A DNA stretch of 64,000 nucleotides from Chitinophagaceae bacterium (GTDB lineage Bacteria > Bacteroidota > Bacteroidia > Chitinophagales > Chitinophagaceae). Both the position numbers and the translations under genes were made by a program. The stretch's first letter is position 1, and each line of letters opens with the position of its first letter. The DNA lies in the NCBI GenBank assembly GCA_947457465.1, contig CANGWB010000001.1, forward strand, positions 1 through 64,000, given 5' to 3'. Positions 19,066-28,400 of this stretch are shown here, in pieces. The notes below the pieces were generated by a model. It did no database searches and was not told the DNA's origin. It saw nothing but the letters and a program-made list of their open reading frames with translations.

Positions 19066-20154
19066 CTATTCGTGGGAGTCTACCTCCGCCCAGTAGTTCT
19101 GTATCAGCTTGGGATAAGGAATTACCGATCGCTGTTTCGCACTCAGCCACTTGAACAATCGAAAATTTCCGGGTTTTGTCTGCAGTTCGAACCGATAGAA
19201 GGATCCGTGTATTTCCTGATGCGAGAGCACCTGCCTCAAATTGACCCGTTCATAACTTGATTGTTTTGTCGGCCAATCTATTTCAAAGGTCTCATTGAGT
19301 TGCTTCAGTAACGCATCAAAACGTAATGGACGAGCGGATTCAATGAGTGGCGGTTCCCACAAGCCCTCCCAAACATCACCTGCGGTACGCATACGCAGCG
19401 GTATTTTGCCCTGCCATACGGGTATCAGGTAGTAAAACCATCTGTTGCGCTTGGCTTTGGCGGGCGATTTGACCGGGAACTGATCAACCGTTGCTGTTTT
19501 ATAGGCGGTGCAGTTTTTTTTCAGTGGACAATCAGTACAATTTGGAGACTGCGGCTTACAGACCGTAGCACCCAGATCCATCAGTGCCTGATTGTATTGT
19601 CCGGGTTGGTCTTTATCCAAGGAAAGTTGAGCCAGCGATTGAAATAACTTTTTTCCTTCCGGTCGATCGATGGGTGTTGACAAACCGTGATAACGGGAAA
19701 GAACCCTGAAAACGTTACCGTCGACCACGGCATGTGGCTGATTGAAGGCAAAAGAAGCAATGGCGGCTGCAGTGTAAGGACCTACCCCCTTTAACTGGAT
19801 GATATCATCGTATGTACTTGGAAAGAGTCCTTTTCGCTCGAAAGCAATATATCGGGCGGTGTGAATCAGGTTCCGGCAACGTGTATAGTATCCTAAGCCT
19901 TCCCAGCACTTAAGAACTACTTGATCGGAGGCCCGTGCCAATGCGCTGATGTTTGGAAATTTTTTCAGGAACCGCTCATAATAGGCCCACCCTTGCTCCA
20001 CACGGGTTTGCTGAAGGATGATTTCGCTCAACCAGATACGATAAGGGTCCTTTTCACCTTTCCAGGGCATCTCCCGTTTATTGCTTTCCAGGTGCCACCC
20101 CATCAGTTTTTCTCTGAAGAAACGACATTTACTATCTAACTGATTGTTTTTCAT
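19066..20154 (-). CDS. mutY: A/G-specific adenine glycosylase
   Basis: Removes adenine mispaired with 8-oxoguanine. It has 362 residues: the catalytic glutamate lies in SEIILQQTRV near residue 43, the helix-hairpin-helix LKGVGPYTAAAIASFAF near 117, the catalytic aspartate in HAVVDGNVFRVLSR, and the four-cysteine iron-sulfur motif C-x6-C-x2-C-x5-C near residues 195-211. A NUDIX-like domain for 8-oxoG recognition makes up the C-terminal third. It heads the minus-strand operon into gldE. A 16-bp palindrome lies just upstream of the start. Confidence 0.95.
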   Translation of the reverse strand: MKNNQLDSKCRFFREKLMGWHLESNKREMPWKGEKDPYRIWLSEIILQQTRVEQGWAYYERFLKKFPNISALARASDQVVLKCWEGLGYYTRCRNLIHTARYIAFERKGLFPSTYDDIIQLKGVGPYTAAAIASFAFNQPHAVVDGNVFRVLSRYHGLSTPIDRPEGKKLFQSLAQLSLDKDQPGQYNQALMDLGATVCKPQSPNCTDCPLKKNCTAYKTATVDQFPVKSPAKAKRNRWFYYLIPVWQGKIPLRMRTAGDVWEGLWEPPLIESARPLRFDALLKQLNETFEIDWPTKQSSYERVNLRQVLSHQEIHGSFYRFELQTKPGNFRLFKWLSAKQRSVIPYPKLIQNYWAEVDSHE

Positions 20155-20161
20155 TTAATTA

Positions 20162-20177
20162 TGTTCATAAATGAACA
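20162..20177. promoter_or_regulatory. 16-bp inverted repeat upstream of mutY
   Basis: TGTTCATAAATGAACA: seven-base perfect arms around AA. It starts seven bases upstream of the mutY ATG, inside the mutY/HU intergenic region, where an operator would cover the mutY promoter. No regulator is assigned. Confidence 0.45.
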
Positions 20178-20227
20178 ACATGCTAGCGGAAGGCGATTTA
20201 AAGCTGAAAGACAAAAATATTATCCTA

Positions 20228-20258
20228 TTTGCTTGACTATCAAAATATTTTAACTATG
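20228..20258 (+). promoter_or_regulatory. Promoter of the HU-family gene
   Basis: TTTG at 20228-20231 and TAACTATG at 20251-20258 (one mismatch to TAnnTTTG) are separated by 19 bases, as expected for Bacteroidota sigma-A promoters. The predicted transcript start near 20264 lies between two upstream in-frame starts and ATG 20283, supporting the latter. Confidence 0.55.
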
Positions 20259-20282
20259 TTAGAGGTGCCAAACCTTGCAACC

Positions 20283-20603
20283 ATGAGAAAAGCAGACCTG
20301 GTCAACCAAATTGCTGATAAAACGGGCATCCCAAAGGTGGATGTTTTGGTGACGCTTGAAACCATGTTCAAAGAGGTCAAAGACACTCTTTCGGCTGGAG
20401 AGAATATTTACATACGTGGATTCGGCAGTTTCATTACCAAGAAAAGAGCCGCCAAAATCGGACGTAACATCAAGAAAAACACAGCAGTACACATCCCTGA
20501 ACATTATATTCCGGCCTTCAAACCCGCTAAAGAGTTTATTGCCGAAGTAAAAAAATTAAAGGAGCCTAAACCGGATGCTGGTCCGGGTGAGGATGCCGAT
20601 TGA
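20283..20603 (+). CDS. HU/IHF-family DNA-binding protein
   Basis: Small nucleoid protein that bends and compacts DNA as a dimer. It has 106 residues from MRKADLVNQI, the conserved family start. The DNA-binding arm signature is seen as IYIRGFGSFITKKRAAKIGRN, followed by the arm tip residues IPEHYIPAFKPAKEF. A short acidic and proline tail (about 15 residues, ending in GEDAD) extends beyond the standard HU core. It is divergent from mutY and has its own promoter and terminator, so it is a single-gene unit. Confidence 0.94.
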   Translation: MRKADLVNQIADKTGIPKVDVLVTLETMFKEVKDTLSAGENIYIRGFGSFITKKRAAKIGRNIKKNTAVHIPEHYIPAFKPAKEFIAEVKKLKEPKPDAGPGEDAD

Positions 20604-20624
20604 TTTTCCTACGATTGCATGCCA

Positions 20625-20649
20625 TTGGCCCCATAGGGGCCTTTTTTAT
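20625..20649 (+). terminator. Intrinsic terminator after the HU-family gene
   Basis: Perfect six-base stem GGCCCC/GGGGCC with loop ATA (20627-20641), followed by six T residues. Confidence 0.85.
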
Positions 20650-20670
20650 TGGCAGACCCCTCAGTTCCAA

Positions 20671-20678
20671 TAACTTTG
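20671..20678 (+). promoter_or_regulatory. -7 promoter element of the TPR gene
   Basis: TAACTTTG followed by CGG, only six bases before ATG 20685. It comes after the HU terminator, so the TPR gene starts its own transcript with almost no leader. Confidence 0.55.
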
Positions 20679-20684
20679 CGGCTC

Positions 20685-21560
20685 ATGAAATTCAATGCAA
20701 CACAACGAATAGCAGTGATTTCAGCGCTGGTGCTGGTCGCGGGTCTTTATTTCATTTTCCCGATCGCCAAACCCGGTAAGCAAAAAGCTAACAAACCGGA
20801 AGCTTCGGCTACTGAGCCTCCCTTACTGACAGGCTATTCCACCGATTCGGTGCTGGCTATGTCCAAATCTCGCCTGACGTCCAGTCAGTTAGAGAAAGTA
20901 AAACAGCTTGAAAAAATGCTGCCGGCCGATCCGACACAAACCGAACAGCAAATGAAGGCCTTTCATGAATTGGCTCATTTTTGGCGGGATGAGATCAGCC
21001 TCTTTGAGCCATATATCTGGTATGAAGGAGAGGCTGCCCGATTGGAAAATTCAGAAAAAAGCCTGACATTTGCCGCCCACTCGCTGTTGGATAACCTTCA
21101 ACAGGAAGGGGAAGAAAACCTCCGCCGCTGGAAAGCCTTGCAGGCGAAGGATTTGTTCGAACGCTCTTTGATCCTCAATCCCAAAAACGACTCAGCCCGC
21201 GTAGGACTGGGTGCCTGTTATCTTTTTGGTGGAATCTCTGCTGCGCCTATGGTTGGCATTCGCCAGATCCGGGACGTAGTAGAACGAGACAGTGCCTTTT
21301 TGTATGGTCAGATGACCCTTGCAAAAGCCTCTCTTTTATCGAACCAAACAAGCAAAGCGGAAGAAAGACTTCGCACCATCCTCCGGATCGAACCTCGATC
21401 CTTGGACGCCTTTTTACTTCTGGCGGAGATCAGAGAACAAGCGGGTGACAAAAAAGAAGCCCTGGAGCTTTACAAAAAATGCCTGGCCGTTACGCCACTG
21501 GCTGAATTGAAAAAAGCACTGGAGGAGAGGATCCGGTCCATCTCGAACGAAACGAACTGA
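20685..21560 (+). CDS. Membrane-anchored TPR protein
   Basis: A 291-residue protein with one N-terminal membrane segment (about residues 8-26), a low-complexity linker and then tetratricopeptide repeats. Repeats are seen around the LFERSLILNPKNDSARVGLGACY stretch, in AKASLLSNQTSKAEERLRTILRIEP and in LLLAEIREQAGDKKEALELYKKCL. The repeat domain should face the periplasm or lie in the envelope and act in protein contacts; no enzyme domain is present. It is close to the small basic protein and RNase E/G genes on the same strand. Confidence 0.85.
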   Translation: MKFNATQRIAVISALVLVAGLYFIFPIAKPGKQKANKPEASATEPPLLTGYSTDSVLAMSKSRLTSSQLEKVKQLEKMLPADPTQTEQQMKAFHELAHFWRDEISLFEPYIWYEGEAARLENSEKSLTFAAHSLLDNLQQEGEENLRRWKALQAKDLFERSLILNPKNDSARVGLGACYLFGGISAAPMVGIRQIRDVVERDSAFLYGQMTLAKASLLSNQTSKAEERLRTILRIEPRSLDAFLLLAEIREQAGDKKEALELYKKCLAVTPLAELKKALEERIRSISNETN

Positions 21561-21589
21561 TTTTAAATATTTAATAAACGAATTGAAGT

Positions 21590-21685
21590 ATGCCTTGCGG
21601 AAAGAAAAGGAAGCGTCATAAAATCGCGACCCACAAGCGTAAAAAAAGACTGAGAAAGAACCGTCACAAGAAGAGAAACAAGTAA
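21590..21685 (+). CDS. 31-residue Lys/Arg-rich protein, AURKAIP1/COX24 (bS22/mS38)-like
   Basis: ATG 21590 to TAA 21685 encodes 31 residues: MPCGKKRKRHKIATHKRKKR, then 11 more that include LRKNRHKKRNK. Nearly two thirds are Lys, Arg or His. The pattern KRKKRLRKNRHKKR resembles the COX24_C/AURKAIP1 family, whose members are tiny ribosomal proteins (mitochondrial mS38, mycobacterial bS22). It is likely a ribosome component (inference by motif). It lies between the TPR gene and the RNase E/G gene and is followed by a hairpin, so it may end that transcript. Confidence 0.75.
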   Translation: MPCGKKRKRHKIATHKRKKRLRKNRHKKRNK

Positions 21686-21693
21686 GGTTCTTC

Positions 21694-21727
21694 GGACGGC
21701 CTCGGCATGCCCGGGCCGGTCTGTTTT
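21694..21727 (+). terminator. Probable terminator after the 31-residue protein
   Basis: Imperfect GC-rich stem (GACGGCCTCGG with CCCGGGCCGGTC, loop CATG, one bulge) at 21695-21721, followed by TGTTTT. Confidence 0.55.
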
Positions 21728-21857
21728 ACCCAGGTGGTTCATTCAATTGATACAATGATCAAGGCTCTGTGCCTATGATGCTGGTATTGCTCCGGACATC
21801 TTATCCTTGAATCGTACCATCCCCGCTATTCGGCATGTTGATTCGCACGCGAACGAC

Positions 21858-23411
21858 ATGAACAAAGAATTGATCATCCACTCCTCTGCTGAGGGCGTTG
21901 AGATCGCCCTATTAGAGGATAAGCATCTGGTGGAACTGCATCACGAACGTAATGATGCGCGCTTTGCCGTGGGAGATCTGTATCTGGGTAAGGTTAAGAA
22001 ACTCATACCCGGCCTCAATGCTGCTTTCGTAGACGTAGGTTTTGAAAAAGATGCATTCCTGCATTATACCGATCTGAGTCCCTACGCCCGCTCCCTGCTC
22101 AAATTCACACAGCGTTCCATCGATGATAAAACGGAACCCGGTTTGGATTATGCCAAGTTCACCTTTGAGCCTGAGATCATCAAAACAGGTAAGATCAATG
22201 AAGTGTTGAGCGGTAAGCCTAATGTTTTGGTGCAGATCCTCAAAGAACCCATTGCCGCCAAAGGTCCGCGCTTGAGTTGTGAGATCTCCTTACCCGGACG
22301 ATTTGTAGTAGTCACCCCCTTCAATAATGTAGTTGCGGTTTCCCGTAAGATCCATTCAGGGGAAGAACGCAAGCGTTTGCAAAAAATCATCGAGGCGGTC
22401 AAACCGAAAAATTTCGGTGTGATCGTTCGTACGGCTGCAGAAGGTAAAAATTCTGCAGAGCTTCACGAGGATCTTTCGATGCTGGTAGGTACGTGGAAGA
22501 GCATTCAGCAAAATCTACGAGGTGCCGAAGCACCGGCGAAGATCTTAAGTGAGCAAACCAAGACCACCAGTATCTTGCGCGATCTGCTGAATGAAAGTTT
22601 CAATCGGATCGTGGTAGACGATAAGACACTTCACGCCGATACGAAAACATATATCCAGCGCATCGCCCCTGAAAAGGCGGAGATCGTTACGCTGCATCAG
22701 TCCTCCGCTCCCATTTTCGACACTTATGGCATCACCAAGCAGGTGAAGTCCTCTTTCGGTAAAACGGTCAACCTGAACAGCGGTGCCTATCTGATCATTG
22801 AGCACACTGAAGCACTACATGTCATCGATGTGAACAGTGGCTATAAGAGTGTCGGAAACAACCAGGAGCAAAATGCACTGGAGACAAACCTGGAAGCCGC
22901 TGAGGAGATCGCTCGTCAATTGCGTTTACGTGACCTAGGAGGCATCATCGTGGTGGATTTCATCGACATGAAGCTGCCGGAGAATAAGCGTAAGCTGGCC
23001 GACAGAATGGAGGAGATCATGAAGACGGACCGTGCCAAGCATGCCGTATTGCCGATCTCGAAATTCGGGATCATGCAGATCACCCGTCAGCGCATGCGTC
23101 CGGAGGTGAACATCAACACGCAAGAGAATTGTCCGACCTGTCAGGGTACGGGCAAGATCGGCTCCGCCTTATTGCTGGAAGATGCCATTGAAAAGAATTT
23201 GTTATACCTGAGTACGCATCAGCATAAAGAGCTGGAGTTAGTCGTACACCCCATCGTGCATGCCTACCTGACAAAGGGCTGGCCCTGGAGTACCAAGGTT
23301 GCTAAATGGAAGCGGAAATTCGGACAACGCATTCGCGTCAAGGAAAGCACTTCTTGTCATCTCACCGAATACCGATTCTTCGATAAGAATCAGGAAGAGA
23401 TCAAGCTTTAA
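21858..23411 (+). CDS. rng: Ribonuclease E/G family protein
   Basis: Endoribonuclease for rRNA maturation and mRNA decay. It has 517 residues from ATG 21858 (MNKELIIHSS). It shows an S1-type RNA-binding domain (VGDLYLGKVKKLIPGLNAAFVDVG near residue 35), the DNase I-like metal site in HVIDVNSGYKS and IIVVDFIDMKLPENKR, and the zinc-link CPTCQGTGKI near residue 430. It lacks the long scaffold tail of RNase E, so RNase G-like is the better name. It converges with the SusD-linked lipoprotein gene; both stops share TTAA. Confidence 0.95.
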   Translation: MNKELIIHSSAEGVEIALLEDKHLVELHHERNDARFAVGDLYLGKVKKLIPGLNAAFVDVGFEKDAFLHYTDLSPYARSLLKFTQRSIDDKTEPGLDYAKFTFEPEIIKTGKINEVLSGKPNVLVQILKEPIAAKGPRLSCEISLPGRFVVVTPFNNVVAVSRKIHSGEERKRLQKIIEAVKPKNFGVIVRTAAEGKNSAELHEDLSMLVGTWKSIQQNLRGAEAPAKILSEQTKTTSILRDLLNESFNRIVVDDKTLHADTKTYIQRIAPEKAEIVTLHQSSAPIFDTYGITKQVKSSFGKTVNLNSGAYLIIEHTEALHVIDVNSGYKSVGNNQEQNALETNLEAAEEIARQLRLRDLGGIIVVDFIDMKLPENKRKLADRMEEIMKTDRAKHAVLPISKFGIMQITRQRMRPEVNINTQENCPTCQGTGKIGSALLLEDAIEKNLLYLSTHQHKELELVVHPIVHAYLTKGWPWSTKVAKWKRKFGQRIRVKESTSCHLTEYRFFDKNQEEIKL

Positions 23412-23902
23412 TTTTTTACAGCCGTGATCCGCAGCGGATATTCACCGGAGGCGATCACCTCAACGGGCTGTTTCCCGACTGATTGGATACGAATTTGTCC
23501 GGTTTGAACGCGGGATAGATCAAGCTTGTATTGAGTCGTATCGGTTACCGTCAGCAATACCTCTGCCATATTGATCAAACAAGAGATTGCATTCGAGGTT
23601 GCATACACCGGCCTTCCTCCGACGGGCTGATCAGCCACATATCGCTGGGTGGGCAGATAAGCGGTATCGATGCTTTTTCTGTGAAATACATACAACGAAT
23701 CGTGAAAGAACAATTTTCCGTTGATCTGTATGAAATCGCCGTGTGCGAGACGCTGATCACCTGCATACTCGATGAGAACGGATGAAGCTTCCAGTCGCGA
23801 TCGTTTTTTATCGGCAGTGGTTTCTTTGCACGAGACCAACAGCAGTAAAAAAAACAGGCAGCCGATGATCGGCTGCCTGTTAGCGATAGAATGATATCGC
23901 AT
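23408..23902 (-). CDS. Small lipoprotein downstream of susD
   Basis: A 164-residue protein from ATG 23902 with a lipoprotein signal ending LLLLVSC (Cys24). The remainder is beta-rich, with a pattern (LLTVTDTTQYKLDLSRVQTGQIRI, EVIASGEYPLRI) like a DUF4397-type or Ig-like binding domain, but I do not recognise the family. It starts seven bases after the susD stop and is the last gene of the susC-susD transcript, so it is probably a surface-exposed accessory lipoprotein of that system (inference). Confidence 0.7.
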   Translation of the reverse strand: MRYHSIANRQPIIGCLFFLLLLVSCKETTADKKRSRLEASSVLIEYAGDQRLAHGDFIQINGKLFFHDSLYVFHRKSIDTAYLPTQRYVADQPVGGRPVYATSNAISCLINMAEVLLTVTDTTQYKLDLSRVQTGQIRIQSVGKQPVEVIASGEYPLRITAVKN

Positions 23903-23909
23903 GATTCGA

Positions 23910-25457
23910 TTATTGAGAAAGCTTCCAACCAACGTTGGCAGCTGTTGTAACCTCATTGAACTTACCTTCTTTGGCACCGGCATTCGCCTTGCCTCCGAAT
24001 GTGTAGGCATTACCACCTACCACTTTCATCTGCTGAAGAGGCACAGGAAGTTCAGTTGCTGTTCCACCGATCAACAGGTTGTGACGACGCATGAAAGCAA
24101 ATACGGGCAACGGACCGCTGGCCGCATCGATACATACTGAGTACTCCCAGTGCAATGCCTTCTTAATGTCAGCAGCAGTAGCTGCTACGTTGGGAAGGTT
24201 ACCCAACGCTTTACGGCTATAGGAAGGACTGTTCAGGATGGCAGCAGCAGCAGCAGCATCACCGGCCATCAGTTTCGCTTCAGCTTTCAACAGAGCAGTC
24301 TCTTCGTTCTGCCAGAAAGGAGAAACAGCGCCAGGAACAGCCAGGAAGTTGAAGGCATTATCCCAACGGGCACGCGCGTAGTTGGTAAACAAACCGCGGT
24401 TACGATCGGCACGGAGGAATCCGAAGTTCGGCGTGTACGTGAAATAGGTGTTGAATCGAGCATCGTCTGTTTGAACAGGATTCAATACAGTCGGTGCAGC
24501 AGGATAATAATTCGGATAGGTACCGGTACGATCAACCAGGTGTGCCACTTTGATATCTACGGGCAGGTATCCGGCGCCATCACCGAGGAGATAGATCGCC
24601 CAGTCTAACGTACCTGGATAAACGCTCTCATTCGCATACGAGTAGATCAGGTCTGTAGAAGGAGCCGCATTCGCGTAATCATAGACCTTATTCCACCAGC
24701 TGGCACCGAGTGCAACTGCTTCTGCATTGTCGCGAGCCACACTGGCCATCATACGAGCAGCAAAACCATTACACCAGGCAATGAATTGGGTCTTGTTAAC
24801 GGTAAATCCTGGGATGAAATTAAAATTGAAAGTAGTAGCGGCATTGGCTGCAGCGATAGCTGAGTCCATATATGCTACCCCGTTCTCGACCATCTCCTTG
24901 TAAGAATTGGGATAGTCAGTGAAGGTGGGAACATCGGAAGAGCGACCGTTTACGATAATTCCACGATCGTAAATTGCGCCGAGGTATCCGCTAGAGATCC
25001 CTTTTGCGAAATAGGCAGCGATCTTGGAGTCGGATGTACGGTCATTACCATTCGCATCTTTGATGGGTTCACCTGCACGGATCTGAAGCAGGATGGCGTT
25101 CGCATCCAGGTTAGACTGAGCGAAACCAGCCCAATAGGAACTGATGGCGCCATATCCACCATAGGTGTCAGCATTCTTAATAGCGAGGCGAGGCTCTTGC
25201 GCCCAGTCCCAAAACTCATTGTAGCGGTTTGTGGTGGTTACCTGGTCTGCCATGCAGAGCAAGTGCTGACCGAATTCGCCATTCATAACGGTATTCATCA
25301 TACCGATCACGGCACCGGAACCCACTTTCACAGCGGCTCCAGGCAATTTCAAATACTCTTCGTAAGTGAGCTTGTTGGGGTCTTCGAACTGAAGGTCCCG
25401 CTTACACGACGCGAGTATCAGGGTGCTCAGCGCGAGGAAGGTTACTATCTTATTCAT
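23910..25457 (-). CDS. SusD/RagB-family surface nutrient-binding lipoprotein
   Basis: Outer-membrane lipoprotein that binds a nutrient and forms the lid of the SusC channel. It has 515 residues from ATG 25457, with a lipobox LILASC (Cys18) and then KRDLQFEDPNKLTYEEYL, the usual SusD opening. ARMMASVARDNAEAVALGASWW and the C-terminal AEAKLMAGDAAAAAAILN belong to the TPR-like part. It lies 13 bases after susC. The ligand cannot be told. Several Ala/Gly-rich stretches and the lack of nearby glycosidases leave peptides or small organics as possible as glycans. Confidence 0.9.
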   Translation of the reverse strand: MNKIVTFLALSTLILASCKRDLQFEDPNKLTYEEYLKLPGAAVKVGSGAVIGMMNTVMNGEFGQHLLCMADQVTTTNRYNEFWDWAQEPRLAIKNADTYGGYGAISSYWAGFAQSNLDANAILLQIRAGEPIKDANGNDRTSDSKIAAYFAKGISSGYLGAIYDRGIIVNGRSSDVPTFTDYPNSYKEMVENGVAYMDSAIAAANAATTFNFNFIPGFTVNKTQFIAWCNGFAARMMASVARDNAEAVALGASWWNKVYDYANAAPSTDLIYSYANESVYPGTLDWAIYLLGDGAGYLPVDIKVAHLVDRTGTYPNYYPAAPTVLNPVQTDDARFNTYFTYTPNFGFLRADRNRGLFTNYARARWDNAFNFLAVPGAVSPFWQNEETALLKAEAKLMAGDAAAAAAILNSPSYSRKALGNLPNVAATAADIKKALHWEYSVCIDAASGPLPVFAFMRRHNLLIGGTATELPVPLQQMKVVGGNAYTFGGKANAGAKEGKFNEVTTAANVGWKLSQ

Positions 25458-25470
25458 ATTGCTCTTGATT

Positions 25471-28400
25471 TTAGAGGTTGATGGTGAGTTTGCCACTGAA
25501 TGTGCGGTAAACCGGGTAAGGATAGTACTCGAAATATCCTTCAGGGTTAACTCCAGTGTACTTCGTGAAATAGAACAGGTTACGACCGATGAGGGCGATA
25601 CGAGCATTCTTGACCACTTTACCTACCGCACCCAATTTGTTGCCGGATAGGTTGTAGGCGAGTGACAACTCACGGATCGCTACAAAGGAATTCTTCTCTA
25701 ACCAGAAGTTAGTGATGTTATTACCATTGTAGATGCTCTGGATGAATTGAAGTGGAAGACCACTTGTAGTGTAATCCTCAAACAGTTTCGTGCGGTTGTC
25801 GAACGTCAGGTATTGGATTGTAGAATTATACTTATAACCACCCTGCTTCCAGTCAACCAGGAAGAACAAGCTCAACTTGTTATCAAAGAAGCTGAAGGTT
25901 TGAGGCAAACCGATCTGGAAATCAGGCTCACCACGCTGCAGATAAGCAGTGTTACCGGTTGCCGCGTCTGTGAAGAACACAGGACGCTCAGCAGCAGTAC
26001 CCAACTTGGATTTTTCTACCACAAAACCTTTTGAGTTCAGCGTGAAGTCAGATGGAGATAAGTTGCCGGGTACGTTGGTTACGAATCCGGTTGTCTTATC
26101 AATCTGCAGTTCGTTCAGGTTACGCAATACTTTGAAGCCCCAGAACGCATAAGCAGAAAGTCCTTCTGCTTTGCGGAACAGACCATCATGCGTGAACTCA
26201 GGAATACCACCGAGGTCGGTGATCTTGCTGCGTACGAGCGTGAAGGTGAATCCGGTATTCCAGCGAAGCTTCTTCGTATTCATGATGTTGGAATTCAATT
26301 CTGCTTCTATAGAACGGGATTGAACCGCACCGAGGTTACGCCAGATCAAAGCCGTACCGTTCACTTGTTGGATCGGAGGTGTCTGGATGAAATCTTTCTG
26401 ACTGTTTGCAAATGCGTATGTCAGATTGAAGTTGACTCGGTTGAACATCTGACCATCAAATCCGATCTCTACCTCATCCGTGTAAGAACGAGACAGACCG
26501 GGGTTCGCCAACTGGATCAGACTCACGTTTGTACCAGACACGGAAGTCTGGCTGTTCTTTGCATTGTAAGGAGGAACCGAACCGGCGCGACCGAAGGCAG
26601 CACGGAATTTCAGTTCATTTACAGGACCGAGTTTGAAGTCTTCTGTAATACGATAAGCTGCACTCACGCGAGGGAAGAAAGCCGATTCAGCATCCGCACC
26701 GAAGCGACTGCTCTGGTCGATACGGCCCAAGGCGTCGATGAACAATTTATTCTTCCAACCGAAACGTGCATTTACAAAATATCCTTTGTTGATCGTCTTG
26801 TTCCAATCAGAGTTAATGGAACGAGTCGCTGGATCCGTAACGGCCAGTTCTCTTAATGGAACAGTCAAGTTGTATCCGGAAGCGGAGAATGACTCCCCGG
26901 TATACTCCTCATAAATGTACTTCACCGAACCACCATATTCGAAATCACCTTTGGAGCCAGCGTAGTTCAACTGAATGTTACCATTCAAGAATTTATTAGT
27001 GGAAGTACCCATCGAATAGTTACCGTTGTTGAGTGAAGGGGTAGCTGTGATGGTCTGGAATCCAATAGGATGATAGCTCCAGTTGTTACCAGTTTCGGTA
27101 TTCATCGAACCGGAAGCGAATACGTCGAAGCCTTTCGCAAAGCGCCAGCGAATATCTCCACCGAGCAAGGTATTATTTGCAACACTAGATACCTGGCGTT
27201 GATCCCACTCATAAAGAGGATTGTAGAGGTTCGCATTCTGGAACTCAAAGCCTACTGGCTTTGCTTTGTAAGTACCATCGGCATTTTTCTCGCTGAGGTT
27301 CATGAACGGCTCATATTGCAGTGTAGCGGCAAAAAGCGTTCCCTGCGTGTTACGCGAGATAAAATCTGACGGACGGTTGAAGTTGATATACTGGAACGTA
27401 ACATTCGTTTCGATCTTGTTGGAAGGGTTATAACCAACATTGACCTTCATCGTGTTTCGAACATCCGCATCTACGATCGACACGGCACCACCACGACGCT
27501 GATTATGGAAAGAAACATAGTACTTCAGCGGACCTTTTGCATCGGACATTGAAACGGACATGTTACTGAAAGGACGATTGTCCAACAACATGCGGGTGTT
27601 GTCATACACCTTGGCATAATCGTTCATGCCAATGGAGAAACCATTTGACAGATAGTTGATAGTCCGCTGGAAAGGAGATGCAGGATTACCAATGAAGAAA
27701 CTGCCATCTGAGTTTACCTTATAGATATGCTTAGTGGTCAGATCAGGGATGCGTTGGATGTTATTGATCCCGTATTCGGCATCAGCAACGATCGTGGGTC
27801 TTCCTCCGGTCGTACGACCTTTCTTGGTGATCACCTGGATAACACCACCCTCGGCGCGTGTACCGTAAAGAGCCGCACCAGCACCACCTTTAACAACCTC
27901 GATTGACTCGATATCCTCCGGGTTCAGGTCACTCAGACTGAGTGAAGTCTGAAATCCATCAACTACGATAAGCGGTGCAATGTTTCCGAATACAGATTTG
28001 GCACCACGCAGAAATACCGCAGCACCGCGGTCACCCTGTGTTTGGCTGATCTGAATACCCGCAACGCGTCCGCGAAGAGACTGCGAAGCGTCAAGTTGTG
28101 GTACAACATTGATGTCACTTCCCTTAACGGTAGTGGCAGCAAAGGTCAATTTCTTTTTTGAAGTGGCTTGTGCAACACCCGTTACAACGACCTCGCCGAT
28201 CTCCCCGGAAGCAGACTTCATGGAGATGGAAAGATTGTTACCCGAGGCAGCAACCTCCAGCGTAGTCATTCCCACATAGGAAACAACCAGGGTTTTAACA
28301 CCCGCCGGTACACTCAATGTGAACTGGCCATTTGCATTGGTAGTAGTAGTGGCATTTGCGCCTTTGGCAGCTACTGTAGCACCAACCAACGGATTGCCAT

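Noticed and set aside
26188-26856. 222-codon plus-strand frame opposite susC
   Set aside because: Antisense to a conserved transporter, with no signal peptide or domain pattern.
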